Part shown: one piece after another, positions 28,719-36,899 of the stretch | How positions within the stretch are numbered: the stretch's first letter is position 1 | How the letters are laid out: each line of letters begins with the position of its first letter | Assembly: GCF_026167665.1 (NCBI RefSeq) | Contig: NZ_CP098740.1 | Location: forward strand, 806,001-870,000 | Length of the DNA: 64,000 nucleotides | Source: Streptomyces drozdowiczii | Lineage (GTDB): Bacteria; Actinomycetota; Actinomycetes; Streptomycetales; Streptomycetaceae | Direction: 5' to 3' | Made by a program: the position numbers and the translations under genes | The notes under the pieces: generated by a model | Seen by the model: only the letters and a program-made list of their open reading frames with translations | The model's database searches: none | Told to the model about the DNA's origin: nothing

Positions 28719-29035
28719 CTGAACCTCTGGCGGTTGATTCGGGATGTATTCCGGAGATTCGGCGCCTGTATGAACATAGAGAACAAGCGCGCGAATTCAT
28801 CTCAACTCGGCTTCACTGCGCGTGAGCTTAGTCAGATCGAATCAGCGCTTTCGCACATTCCTCCAACCCCCTGCGCGAGCGCTCCCGCAGTAGTACGCTC
28901 ACGAGTTTTTGCACGCACCGCCTTCAGGCGTGTGCGGGGAGTGACGGGGCGGAGGAATGAGGAAGAATCGCCCCGCGAGACCATGCAGGGGCACATACGA
29001 GCGAAGACGCTCGTACGAGTGATGCAGGACAGGCC
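28719..29035. promoter_or_regulatory. Intergenic region upstream of the conservon
   Basis: A 317-base stretch, AT-rich at 28740-28850 relative to its surroundings, lies between the MarR gene end and the conservon start (both minus strand). It should contain the conservon promoter. A hairpin at 28996-29015 is listed separately. No convincing gene is present. Confidence 0.5.
28996..29015 (-). terminator. Stem-loop downstream of the MarR gene
   Basis: An 8-bp stem TACGAGCG/CGCTCGTA with loop AAGA lies 20 bases beyond the MarR stop on the minus strand. Weaker than the GC-rich stems elsewhere in the window, but well placed as a terminator. Confidence 0.55.
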
Positions 29036-29542
29036 CTAGCGGCGGGCGCCGCCGATGCGGCCCTCCAGTTGCACCAGCAACTCGCTGAGCTGTGCGCTGA
29101 GCCGGTCGCGGGACTCGGCGTCGAGGCCGGAGAGCACCGTGCGTTCGTACGCGAGCTGCCGGGGCAGCAGTCCGTCGACCAGGTCGCGGCCCTCGTCGGT
29201 GAGGCGGACGTAAGCGACCCTGCGGTCGCGCTCGTCGCCGCGCCGGGTGATCAGGCCGCGCTCCTGGAGGACCCGCAGCCGCTTGGTGACGGCGGCGCCG
29301 GAGGAGAAGGTCTCCCGGGCCAGTTCGCCGGGGGTCAGTTCGCGGTCGGTACGGCGTACGGCTCCGAGGAGGTCGAACTCCGCGCGGGTCAGCCCGGCCG
29401 CCCGCAGCGGGGCGTCCTCGGCCTGCTGGAGCAGCGCGGAGCAGCGGTTGATCCGGCCGATCAGCTCCATGGGCCCGGTGTCCAGTTCCGGGTTGACGGC
29501 CTGCCACTGCCGGACCACCGAGGCGACGATGTCGTCGGTCAC
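29036..29542 (-). CDS. MarR-family regulator
   Basis: The 168-residue winged-helix protein starts at GTG 29542, overlapping the FUSC stop (GTGA). Family features are LIGRINRCSALLQQAEDAPL, LTRAEFDLLGAVRRTDRELT, recognition helix FSSGAAVTKRLRVLQERGLI and the wing RRGDERDRRVAYVRLTDEG. It is co-transcribed with the FUSC transporter and likely represses the pair through the dyad overlapping the FUSC start. MarR proteins commonly sense phenolic or drug ligands, which fits an exporter of aromatic acids. Confidence 0.93.
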   Translation of the reverse strand: MTDDIVASVVRQWQAVNPELDTGPMELIGRINRCSALLQQAEDAPLRAAGLTRAEFDLLGAVRRTDRELTPGELARETFSSGAAVTKRLRVLQERGLITRRGDERDRRVAYVRLTDEGRDLVDGLLPRQLAYERTVLSGLDAESRDRLSAQLSELLVQLEGRIGGARR

Positions 29543-31206
29543 ACCGCTCCGTTCTCCTGGGCGGGGACGAACAGTCCCTGCCGTTTCGCTGTCGCCGCGA
29601 GCGTACGGTGTCCGGCCTGCTCGGCGGCGAGCACCGCCTCTCGGGGCAGGGCGGGCTGCCACCACTCGCCGGCCGCGGTGTCGTCCGCCTCGCGCAGCTC
29701 CACCAGGGTGCCGGTGAGCCGGCGGCGGGCGGCGTCCAGGGCGGCGGGCGCGGCTTCCGGCGCGGCGAGGGCCCGCACGGCGTGGGCGCGGGCGCGTTCG
29801 GCGTCGGCCAGCGCGCGCTCGACGCGGCCGGTGGCGCGGCGGTTGGTGACCAGGACGGCGGCGAGGAAGCCGACCGCGGCGCCGATCACGGTGTCCAGGA
29901 CCCGGTCGCCGATCAGCTCGCCAGCCGGGTGGCTGCCCGCGTACTCCAGGACGAGGAGGGCCATCGGGGTCACGGCGACCGAGCCGAGCCAGTAGTTGCG
30001 GGTGATCAGCGCCTCGGCCGAGAAGGCGAAGAGGAGGCAGAAGCCGATGAGGGCGAGCGGCGCGGTCCGGGCGACCGGCAGGACGGCGGCGAAGACCAGG
30101 ACGCCGATGAGGTTGCCGAGGGTGCGCTGGAGCGTGCGGTTCCAGGAGAGCGTGACGTTGGCCTGGTAGAGCGAGGCGGCGGTGACGAGCGCCCAGTACG
30201 GGCGGCCGACGCCCACCGCCGAGCAGGCGTACCCGGCCAGGGCGCAGCCGACGAGCGTGCGGGCGGCGACCGGGAGGAGCGGGGAGCCGGGGGCGAGGCC
30301 GCGCAGCAGCGTACGGAACGCACCGCGGCGGGCGGCGCGTTCGGCGTCGAGCCCGAAGAGTTCGGCGCCGCTGCCCGGGGCGGGCGGCGGGGTGGGCACC
30401 GGGCCCCGGGCGCGGGTGAGCCGGGCCCACTCGCGGAGCCGGCCGGCGTCGGCGGGGTCGGGGGCGCCCGCGAGGACCGAGGTCTCGGCGTGGACGACGA
30501 GACGTTCCAGGGCGCGGCGGGGACGGCCGGCGGCGAGGAGGGTCTGCCAGGCGGCGTGCACGGCGGTGACGGCGGCGCGGCGGGTGGCGTGACCGGGGTC
30601 GGCGGCGTGCGCGGCGGCGGCGTTCAGGGCGCGGGCAGTGGCGCGGCGCTCGGGGCCGTCGCGGCGGACGAGCGCGGGGGCGACGACGGCGACGAGCCAG
30701 GCGACGGCGCCCGCGCCGAGGGTGAGGGCGAGGTGACCGGGGACCTGGGCGAGGGTCTGCGGGACGAAGAGCGCGGCGGAGCTGACGAAGGTGAAGATCA
30801 CCGGTCCGGGCGGGCCGATCCGGGTCGCGTCGCAGAGCAGCTTCTGCCCGGCGGCCAGGAGCGCGCCGACGGCGATGAGCACGGCGGTGGACGTGGTGAG
30901 CGAGGCGACGACGAGGGCGGTGCCGAGCCCCGCGATCATGCCGAGGACGACCCCGGCGACGGTTCCGGCGCGGCGGGCGTACGGGAGGTGGTGGCCGTAC
31001 AACGCGCAGAGCGAGCCGGCCATCGTGTACATCACCAGGTCGAGCCGGCCGAGGGCGAGCAGCACCAGGTTGGGTATCGCGGTGGCCACGACGACGCTGG
31101 TGGCGGGCTTGAACCACATGTCGGACGGCCGGTTCAGGCGCAGCGGGCCGGTCAGCGGGAGCCTGCGGACGGCGGGCCTGGAGGACCTGATGGTTGTATC
31201 GCTCAC
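29539..31206 (-). CDS. FUSC-family transporter (aromatic acid exporter-like)
   Basis: The 555-residue membrane protein starts at GTG 31206. It consists of two similar transmembrane halves with about six helices each (e.g. SVVVATAIPNLVLLALGRLD, TVAGVVLGMIAGLGTALVVA, then RTLVGCALAGYACSAVGVGR and FCLLFAFSAEALITRNYWLG) separated by a soluble central region, the usual FUSC arrangement. The second half has the signature PYWALVTAASLYQANVTLSW and NRTLQRTLGNLIGVLVFAAV. FUSC proteins (AaeB/YccS-like) are thought to export aromatic carboxylic acids. It shares an operon with the MarR gene, and a TTTACTT dyad overlaps the start. Confidence 0.88.
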   Translation of the reverse strand: MSDTTIRSSRPAVRRLPLTGPLRLNRPSDMWFKPATSVVVATAIPNLVLLALGRLDLVMYTMAGSLCALYGHHLPYARRAGTVAGVVLGMIAGLGTALVVASLTTSTAVLIAVGALLAAGQKLLCDATRIGPPGPVIFTFVSSAALFVPQTLAQVPGHLALTLGAGAVAWLVAVVAPALVRRDGPERRATARALNAAAAHAADPGHATRRAAVTAVHAAWQTLLAAGRPRRALERLVVHAETSVLAGAPDPADAGRLREWARLTRARGPVPTPPPAPGSGAELFGLDAERAARRGAFRTLLRGLAPGSPLLPVAARTLVGCALAGYACSAVGVGRPYWALVTAASLYQANVTLSWNRTLQRTLGNLIGVLVFAAVLPVARTAPLALIGFCLLFAFSAEALITRNYWLGSVAVTPMALLVLEYAGSHPAGELIGDRVLDTVIGAAVGFLAAVLVTNRRATGRVERALADAERARAHAVRALAAPEAAPAALDAARRRLTGTLVELREADDTAAGEWWQPALPREAVLAAEQAGHRTLAATAKRQGLFVPAQENGAV

Positions 31207-31209
31207 TCA

Positions 31210-31238
31210 TTTACTTTAACAGGTATTACACAAGTAAA
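31210..31238. promoter_or_regulatory. MarR-type operator overlapping the FUSC promoter
   Basis: TTTACTT (31210-31216) and AAGTAAA (31232-31238) form a perfect inverted repeat over 15 bases, immediately upstream of the FUSC start codon (31206). The region is AT-rich, unlike the rest, so it is likely the promoter and autoregulatory site of the MarR protein. Confidence 0.65.
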
Positions 31239-31280
31239 ACACCTGGATCGAAACCGATCCCCGGACCCCCGGACACGCCA

Positions 31281-31314
31281 CCGCCCGCGCCCCTCGGACG
31301 AGGGGCGCGGGCGG
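31281..31314 (-). terminator. Stem-loop terminator after the DUF2510/LURP-like gene
   Basis: A perfect 14-bp stem CCGCCCGCGCCCCT with loop CGGACG lies 20 bases beyond the stop at 31335 on the minus strand, between that gene and the FUSC operon promoter. Confidence 0.85.
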
Positions 31315-31334
31315 TCGGGTGTGCGGGAGCGGGC

Positions 31335-32155
31335 TCAGCCGAGGCCGCGGGCGTCCTGCTTGAGGGCGGTGTCCACGGTGAGGGCCGTCGCCACCACGAG
31401 GCTCAGCAGCGGCTCGGGCAGCTGGTAGTGGATCTGGAGGACGTAGTTGTCCGCCGTCGTGAACAGCGTCTTCGCCAGCCCTTCCCAGGTCTTGGTGATC
31501 CGGGCGACCTCCTGGTCGTTGTGGTCCACGATCGCGAAGTTCCAGGCGCGCCAGTTCTCGGCCTTGATCGCGCCGATCTGCTGCCCGCCGGCCATGATCG
31601 CGAAGTTGATCTTGCCGATGGCGTTCTGCTGGACGATCTCGCCGACCGGCTGACCGTCGGGGCGCTCCACGACGACCCGGGACTTGATGAACTTCGCGGG
31701 GCGGGTCAGCAGGAGCTGCGGCTGACCGTACGCGTCGCGGATCTCCAGCCGGTGGGTCAGGTACTGGTCGATGCTGGTCAGGAAGCGGAGCACCTTGCGC
31801 AGGGCGCCCTGGCCGACCTGGACGACCGAGCCGACGGTGTTGCCGTGCTGGTCGAAGACGCTGTACTCGTTCGTCAGCTCGATCAGCTTGGCCTTCTGGT
31901 TCACGACCAGGACCTGCTGCTGGAAGAGCGAGCCGCCGGGGGCGCCGCCCTGCGGCTGCTGCGGGGCGCCCTGCTGGGGACGGCCACGGGCTGCGGCTGC
32001 GCCACCTGGGCCTGCGGCTGCGCGGGGGCCTGGGCCTGGTCGCCCGCAGGGTGGGTGTGCTCCGTCCACTGGGAACCGTCCCAGTAGCGCAGCAGCTGAG
32101 GGGCGCCGTGCGGATCCGGATACCAGCCCGCAGATACGTTCGAGTGCGTGGTCAC
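31335..32155 (-). CDS. DUF2510-LURP/scramblase-like fusion protein (frameshifted)
   Basis: The N-terminal frame starts at ATG 32155 and encodes a DUF2510 motif (GWYPDPHGAPQLLRYWDGSQ, WTEHTHPAGD) plus a Gln/Pro/Ala linker. One C missing from the CCCC run (31976-31979) shifts the frame; adding it gives VAVPQQGAPQQPQGGAPGGS and the remaining protein, 273 residues in all. The C-terminal domain (LVVNQKAKLIELTNEYSVFD, YLTHRLEIRDAYGQPQLLLT, FAIMAGGQQIGAIKAENW) matches the LURP-one/phospholipid-scramblase-like fold. DUF2510 is a short actinobacterial domain often at N-termini of membrane-associated proteins. Function unknown, possibly membrane lipid-associated. Confidence 0.85.
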
Positions 32156-32270
32156 CGGGGCACACTATCCCGCCATGGCCAAAATCGATCCTCTCGCCTG
32201 TTGATCCACAGGTTCACCGCTTCTTCCGCGCACTGCTTGAATCTTCAACGCGCCGCGTACGATGTGCGGG

Positions 32271-32689
32271 ATGAACAGGGTGAGCGAGGGGCGGAGCGGC
32301 TGCGCGGCACCGGTGCGCCGGTCGTGCTCGCCTGGCTGTTCGTCCTGGTCGCGCTCGTCTCGTGCTGCGCGCCCCAGTCCGTACGCCCCCACTCCTCCCC
32401 CGAGTACGCTCCCGCCTCGGCCCTCGCGACGCTGACCGACCTCACGGTGGTCCGGGTCGTGGTGGCCGACAGCCCCCGCGACCGGGGCGTGGGCGATTCC
32501 TGCCACGACGCCTCGGAGCACTCGCCGCCCGTCGTGCTGCCCGCCCAGCCGGGCCCGGCGGCGGTCCCCTCGGCGGCCGTGGCGCTCCTCCCGCACCGCC
32601 CCCTGACCGGCGGCGGGTCCATCCGGGGTCCCTCCAACGACGCGGTCGGCGAGGTCGACCCCCTGCGCCTTCAGGTTCAGCGGACCTAG
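32271..32689 (+). CDS. Small putative secreted or membrane protein (probable frameshift)
   Basis: The coding frame runs VVLAWLFVLVALVSCCAPQS to a Pro/Arg-rich C-terminus, which includes one hydrophobic stretch followed by a Cys pair. In that frame there is no good start. If one G is added to the GGGG run at 32288-32291, the ATG at 32271 connects (MNRVSEGAERLRGTGAP) for 139 codons. This would be a signal-anchor or export signal. Alternatively GTG 32264 in frame could start it without a shift. No family recognised. It precedes DUF3105 and DUF305 genes by 96 bases on the same strand, perhaps in one operon. Confidence 0.55.
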
Positions 32690-32785
32690 GACGGCCGGGA
32701 AACGCCCCGTGCCCGTTCCCGGGTGCGGCGGCTCCCCCTGCCGTACGCAGTCCGTCTCACGATCCTATGAACCGAAGGACCCGTC

Positions 32786-33481
32786 ATGGCTTCCGCCGAC
32801 AAGCAGAACACCAACAAGCAGAACCCCGGCAAGCAGAACCCCGGGAAGCAGAACAACCCCGCCGCCGCCCGTCGCGCCAAGCTGGAGGAGGCCCGCCGTC
32901 AGGAGCGGGCCCGTGAGCGCCGTTCCCGGATCATCACGCTCTCCGTGGGCGTGCTGGTGGTCGCCGGGCTCGTCGTCGGGGGCGGTTATCTGATGAACGC
33001 GGCCGATGAGCAGGACAAGGCCGAGGCCCAGGCGAAGACCTCGCCCGTCACCGGTGAGAAGAGCTGGGACAAGCTCACGCAGAACCATGTGGAGAAGACG
33101 GTCGACTACCCGATGAACCCGCCGGTCGGCGGCGACCACAACCCGGTGTGGATGAACTGCGACGGCGACGTCTACACCGCGTCCATACCGAAGGAGAACG
33201 CCGTCCACTCGCTGGAGCACGGCGCGGTGTGGGTCACGTACACCAGTAAGGCCGAGCCCGCCGACCTCAAGAAGCTGGAGGAGCGGGTGTCGTCCACGCC
33301 GTACTCGCTGATGAGCCCGGTGGAGGACCAGGCGGCGCCGCTGATGCTCAGCGCCTGGGGGAAGCAGCTCACGGTGAAGAGCGCCACGGACGCGCGCGTC
33401 GCGCAGTTCTTCACGAAGTACGTGCAGGGCCCGCAGACCCCCGAGCCGGGTGCCGCCTGCACCGGCGGGATCGCCAAGTGA
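32786..33481 (+). CDS. DUF3105 membrane protein
   Basis: The 231-residue protein has an unusual N-terminal run of KQNPGKQN-type repeats (residues about 6-27), a coiled basic segment (RRAKLEEARRQERARERRSR), one membrane helix (IITLSVGVLVVAGLVVGGGY) and the DUF3105 domain outside (MNPPVGGDHNPVWMNCDGDV, NAVHSLEHGAVWVTYTSKAE), where conserved His and Cys could bind metal. DUF3105 genes commonly sit before a DUF305 gene in actinobacteria, as here with a 4-base overlap. Function is not established, possibly copper or envelope stress. Confidence 0.9.
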   Translation: MASADKQNTNKQNPGKQNPGKQNNPAAARRAKLEEARRQERARERRSRIITLSVGVLVVAGLVVGGGYLMNAADEQDKAEAQAKTSPVTGEKSWDKLTQNHVEKTVDYPMNPPVGGDHNPVWMNCDGDVYTASIPKENAVHSLEHGAVWVTYTSKAEPADLKKLEERVSSTPYSLMSPVEDQAAPLMLSAWGKQLTVKSATDARVAQFFTKYVQGPQTPEPGAACTGGIAK

Positions 33482-34128
33482 CGGCCGCGCCGCGCACCTC
33501 GCGGCCCCTGGTGCTGGCCGGCGGGGCGGTGCTGCTCCTGGCGCTCGCGCTGATCGCGCTCACCTTCGTACGCCCTTCGACGTCGGCGCCCGCGGCGGCG
33601 GCGTCCGCGTCCGCCCCGGCCGAGTCCTCGGCCGATGTGGGGTTCGCGCGTGACATGGCGGTCCACCATCAGCAGGCGGTCGAGATGGCGTTCATCGTCC
33701 GGGACCGCACCTCGGACGAGGCGGTGCGACGGCTCGCGTTCGACATCATCAACACCCAGGCCAACCAGCGCGGCATGCTGCTGGGCTGGCTGGAGATGTG
33801 GGGCCGGGCGAAGAGCTCCCCCGGGCCGCCCATGGCGTGGATGGGGCACACCTTCACCCCGCGCGGTGACGGCGCCCTGATGCCCGGCATGGCGACCGAT
33901 GCCGAACTCGACAAGCTGCGGGCGGCCAAGGGCAGGGACGCCGAGATCCTCTTCCTGAAGCTGATGACCGCGCACCACAGGTCCGGCGCCGAGATGGCGC
34001 AGGCGGCGGCCTCGGCGGCGAGGACCGAGGAGGTCAGGAACCTGGCGTCGGGCATGGCCCTGGCCCAGAAGTCGGAGATCGCGCTCATGGCGGACATGCT
34101 CAAGGAGCGCGGGGCGTCCGCGTCCTGA
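33478..34128 (+). CDS. DUF305 protein
   Basis: The 216-residue protein starts at GTG 33478, overlapping the DUF3105 stop (GTGA). An N-terminal signal or anchor helix is present (VLAGGAVLLLALALIALTFV). The DUF305 four-helix domain has the duplicated His motif: MAVHHQQAVEMAFIV in the first half and LMTAHHRSGAEMAQAAAS in the second, which is thought to bind metal (CopM-like copper-binding proteins belong here). It faces outside the membrane. A strong terminator follows. Confidence 0.92.
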   Translation: MTAAPRTSRPLVLAGGAVLLLALALIALTFVRPSTSAPAAAASASAPAESSADVGFARDMAVHHQQAVEMAFIVRDRTSDEAVRRLAFDIINTQANQRGMLLGWLEMWGRAKSSPGPPMAWMGHTFTPRGDGALMPGMATDAELDKLRAAKGRDAEILFLKLMTAHHRSGAEMAQAAASAARTEEVRNLASGMALAQKSEIALMADMLKERGASAS

Positions 34129-34131
34129 GGC

Positions 34132-34161
34132 GCGGGCCGGGGCCGGGTGGCCCCGGCCCGC
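34132..34161 (+). terminator. Stem-loop terminator after DUF305 gene
   Basis: A 13-bp GC-only stem (GCGGGCCGGGGCC and complement) with loop GGGT begins 3 bases after the DUF305 stop codon. Confidence 0.85.
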
Positions 34162-34205
34162 CAGGACCGTACTGACGTACGGAATCGCATAGGCTCGGGT
34201 CCGAT

Positions 34206-35447
34206 ATGAAGAGCAACCTCACACCGCTGGGGCCCAAGGCCGACAAGGACACCGTCCGGCGCAGCAATCTGAGCCTCGTGCTGCGGGCCGTCCGCGACGA
34301 GGGCGAGGGCGAGGCGACCCGGGCCGGGGTCGCCGCGCGCGTGGGGCTGACCCGGGCCGCCGTGTCCTCGCTGGTCGAGCAGCTGCTCGAAACCGGCTTC
34401 CTGACCGAGTCCGGGAAGACGTTCAGCGGGCAGGCCGGGCGCCCCGGGACCGCGCTGAAGACGGCGCGCACCGGGCCGGCCGGGCTCGGGGTCGAGGTCA
34501 ACATCGACTACGTGTCGGTGTGCGTGGTCGACCTGGCCGGCACCGGCCGGGTCCGCCTCACCGAGCACCTGGACAACCGGGGCACCCCGCCCGCCGAGGT
34601 GCTGGCGCGGGCGGCCGGGATCGCCGCGCGCACCCTGGACTCGGCGCGGGAGCAGGAGCTGTATCCGGTCGGCGTGGCCCTGGCGCTCCCGGGCCTGGTC
34701 TCGGGCGGCGCGGTGCGCCAGGCGCCGAACCTGGGCTGGAACCAGGTCCCGGCCGAGGAGCTGTTCGCCGCCGCGCTGACCGCCGAGCACCCGGGCCACC
34801 AGGAGCTGCCGGTCCGTTCGGAGAACGAGGCGAATCTGGCGGCCCTGGCCGAGCTGTGGTTCGGCGGCCTGGAGCGCATCCGCAGCTTCCTCTATCTGAC
34901 CGGCGAGATCGGCGTGGGCGGTGCCCTGGTCATCGACGGCGAGCTGCTGCGCGGGGCGCACGGCTTCGCCGGGGAGATCGGCCATGTGGTGGTGGACCCG
35001 GACGGCCCGCAGTGCCGGTGCGGTTCGCGCGGCTGCCTGGAGCAGTACGCGGGACAGGCGGCGCTGCTGCGGGCGGCCGGGGTCGACGGGGGCGGCGGCC
35101 TCGGCGTCGCGGAGCTGGAGAAGCGGGTGCGGGCGGGCGACGCGCGGGCGGTCGGCGCGGTCGCGGAGGCCGGGCGGATGCTGGGGCGGGTGCTGTCGGG
35201 GGCGGTCAATCTGCTGGACCCGGACGCGGTGGTGCTCGGCGGGATCTACCGGAACCTGATGCCGTGGCTGGCCGCGCCGGCCGACGAGGAGCTGACGGGC
35301 CGGGTGGTGTCCGGGCTCTGGGCGCCCGGCGGGGGCCGGCTGCGCGCGTCGTCGGTCGCGGGGGACGCGGCGCGGGGCGCGGCGGCGCTGGTGATGACGG
35401 ATGTGCTGGCCGACCCGGTGGCGTACGCGCGCCCGGCGACGGTCTGA
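34206..35447 (+). CDS. ROK-family transcriptional regulator (probable xylose regulator)
   Basis: The 413-residue protein has an N-terminal winged helix (RSNLSLVLRAVRDEGEGEAT, RAGVAARVGLTRAAVSSLVE) followed by a ROK sugar-kinase-like domain: VEVNIDYVSVCVVDLAGT, the zinc-binding GPQCRCGSRGCLEQYAGQAA (CxCGxxGCxE), and GEIGVGGALVIDGELLRGAH. The kinase catalytic Asp region is in HGFAGEIGHVVVDPDGP. It is convergent with xylA across a strong bidirectional terminator and lies 1.4 kb from the xylA/xylB control region, so it is probably the XylR-type repressor of both. Inference from context; no binding site is proven. Confidence 0.88.
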   Translation: MKSNLTPLGPKADKDTVRRSNLSLVLRAVRDEGEGEATRAGVAARVGLTRAAVSSLVEQLLETGFLTESGKTFSGQAGRPGTALKTARTGPAGLGVEVNIDYVSVCVVDLAGTGRVRLTEHLDNRGTPPAEVLARAAGIAARTLDSAREQELYPVGVALALPGLVSGGAVRQAPNLGWNQVPAEELFAAALTAEHPGHQELPVRSENEANLAALAELWFGGLERIRSFLYLTGEIGVGGALVIDGELLRGAHGFAGEIGHVVVDPDGPQCRCGSRGCLEQYAGQAALLRAAGVDGGGGLGVAELEKRVRAGDARAVGAVAEAGRMLGRVLSGAVNLLDPDAVVLGGIYRNLMPWLAAPADEELTGRVVSGLWAPGGGRLRASSVAGDAARGAAALVMTDVLADPVAYARPATV

Positions 35448-35459
35448 GACGTAGAAAGA

Positions 35460-35493
35460 AAAGGGGGGAGGGGCGTCCGCCCCTCCCCCCTTT
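35460..35493. terminator. Bidirectional terminator between ROK gene and xylA
   Basis: A perfect 15-bp stem AAAGGGGGGAGGGGC with loop GTCC ends in TTT, with A-rich sequence on the other side, so it works in both directions between convergent genes. Confidence 0.92.
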
Positions 35494-35503
35494 GCCCTTG
35501 GTG

Positions 35504-36673
35504 TCAGCGGACGTTGAGCAGGTGGTCCATCGCCAGCTGGTCCAGGGCCTCGAAGGCCATGCCGCGCTCGGCCGCCGCGTCGACGTCGAACTCCTCGAAC
35601 GCGGAGCGGTCGGCGAGCAGGCCGGCCACGCCGTCCTCGGCGGTGCGCTGGGCCAGCTCGTCCAGGCGGGAGGCGCGCAGCGCGTCCTGGACGGCCGGGT
35701 CGGCGCGGAAGGCGGCGGCGCGCTCCTTGAGGATGAGGTAGTTGCGCATGCAGCCGGCGGCGGAGGCCCAGACGCCGTCGTAGTCCTCGGTGCGCGGCGG
35801 CTTGAAGTCGAAGTGGCGCGGGCCCGCGTAGTCGGAGTTCTCCAGGAGGTCGACCAGCCAGAACGCCTGGCGCAGGTCACCGGCGCCGAAGCGGAGGTCC
35901 TGGTCGTACTTGATGCCGGACTGGCCGTTGAGGTCGATGTGGAAGAGCTTGCCCGCCCACAGGGCCTGGGCGATGCCGTGCGGGAAGTTCAGCCCGGCCA
36001 TCTGCTCGTGGCCGGTCTCCGGGTTGACGCCGACCAGCTCGGGGCGCTCCAGGCGCTCGATGAAGGCGAGGGCGTGGCCGATGGTGGGGAGGAGGATGTC
36101 GCCGCGGGGCTCGTTGGGCTTGGGCTCGATGGCGAACTTCAGGTCGTAGCCCTGCTCGGTGACGTAGTCGCCCAGGAGGTCGAAGGCTTCCTTCATGCGG
36201 TCGAGCGCGACGCGGATGTCCTTGGCGGCGCCGGACTCGGAGCCCTCCCGGCCGCCCCAGGCGACGTAGGTGGTGGCGCCCAGCTCGACGGCCAGGTCGA
36301 TGTTGCGCATGGTCTTGCGCAGGGCGTAGCGGCGGACGTCGCGGTCGTTGGCGGTGAACGCGCCGTCCTTGAAGACGGGGTGCGTGAAGAGGTTCGTCGT
36401 GGCCATGGGGACGACGAGGCCGGCCGCGTCGAGCGCCTGGCGGAAGCGCTTGACGATGCCCTCGCGCTCGGTGTCCGAGGAGCCGAAGGGGATCAGGTCG
36501 TCGTCGTGGAAGGTCACGCCGTACGCGCCCAGCTCGGCGAGGCGCTGCACGGAGTCGACCGGGTCGATCGCGGCGCGCGTCGCGTCACCGAAGGGGTCGC
36601 GGCCCTGCCAGCCCACGGTCCAGAGGCCGAAGGTGAACTTGTCCTCGGGGGTCGGTGCGAAGCGTTCCGTCAT
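35504..36673 (-). CDS. xylA: Xylose isomerase
   Basis: The 389-residue enzyme is a class I xylose isomerase of the typical Streptomyces length. Active-site elements are in place: catalytic His in [14 protein letters not shown] (near residue 56), metal ligands in [15 protein letters not shown] (near 183), [12 protein letters not shown] and [20 protein letters not shown]. It converts D-xylose to D-xylulose in the cytoplasm and is divergent from xylulokinase over 226 bases. The substrate may come from the xyloglucan locus in the same window, where a GH31 alpha-xylosidase releases xylose. Confidence 0.98.
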   Translation of the reverse strand: MTERFAPTPEDKFTFGLWTVGWQGRDPFGDATRAAIDPVDSVQRLAELGAYGVTFHDDDLIPFGSSDTEREGIVKRFRQALDAAGLVVPMATTNLFTHPVFKDGAFTANDRDVRRYALRKTMRNIDLAVELGATTYVAWGGREGSESGAAKDIRVALDRMKEAFDLLGDYVTEQGYDLKFAIEPKPNEPRGDILLPTIGHALAFIERLERPELVGVNPETGHEQMAGLNFPHGIAQALWAGKLFHIDLNGQSGIKYDQDLRFGAGDLRQAFWLVDLLENSDYAGPRHFDFKPPRTEDYDGVWASAAGCMRNYLILKERAAAFRADPAVQDALRASRLDELAQRTAEDGVAGLLADRSAFEEFDVDAAAERGMAFEALDQLAMDHLLNVR

Positions 36674-36899
36674 GGTGGTGCCGCCTTCGGGGCCGTGGGT
36701 CCGCAGCCGGTCGGGCGGCCGAACCTCAATTTGTTCACTGTCATGACTAATCATGCACGGGCAGCCCGTGCGACGTAAAGCCCCGGAGCGGAGACATCCG
36801 CGCGCCGCTGTCGCGAACCCGGAACGGGGCCTGTTCCGGACGGGTTCGATCACGTAATTTGTTTTGCGTACGATCAAATACCAGCGAATGAGGTCAGCC
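36674..36899. promoter_or_regulatory. xylA-xylB divergent control region
   Basis: This AT-richer region holds two copies of AATTTGTT on the plus strand (36728-36735 and 36856-36863). The second is part of ATTTG-N13-CAAAT (36857-36879), a dyad 21 bases before xylB. A hairpin GCACGGG-CAG-CCCGTGC lies at 36755-36771. The repeats are plausible operators for the ROK regulator. Confidence 0.55.

Noticed and set aside
28734..29039. Small plus-strand open frame before the conservon
   Set aside because: No ribosome site, no family, and it overlaps the terminator and MarR stop; the composition is non-coding.
29608..31428. 606-codon plus-strand open frame opposite FUSC
   Set aside because: Low-complexity Gly/Glu/Asp/Arg shadow; crosses the FUSC promoter and a terminator.
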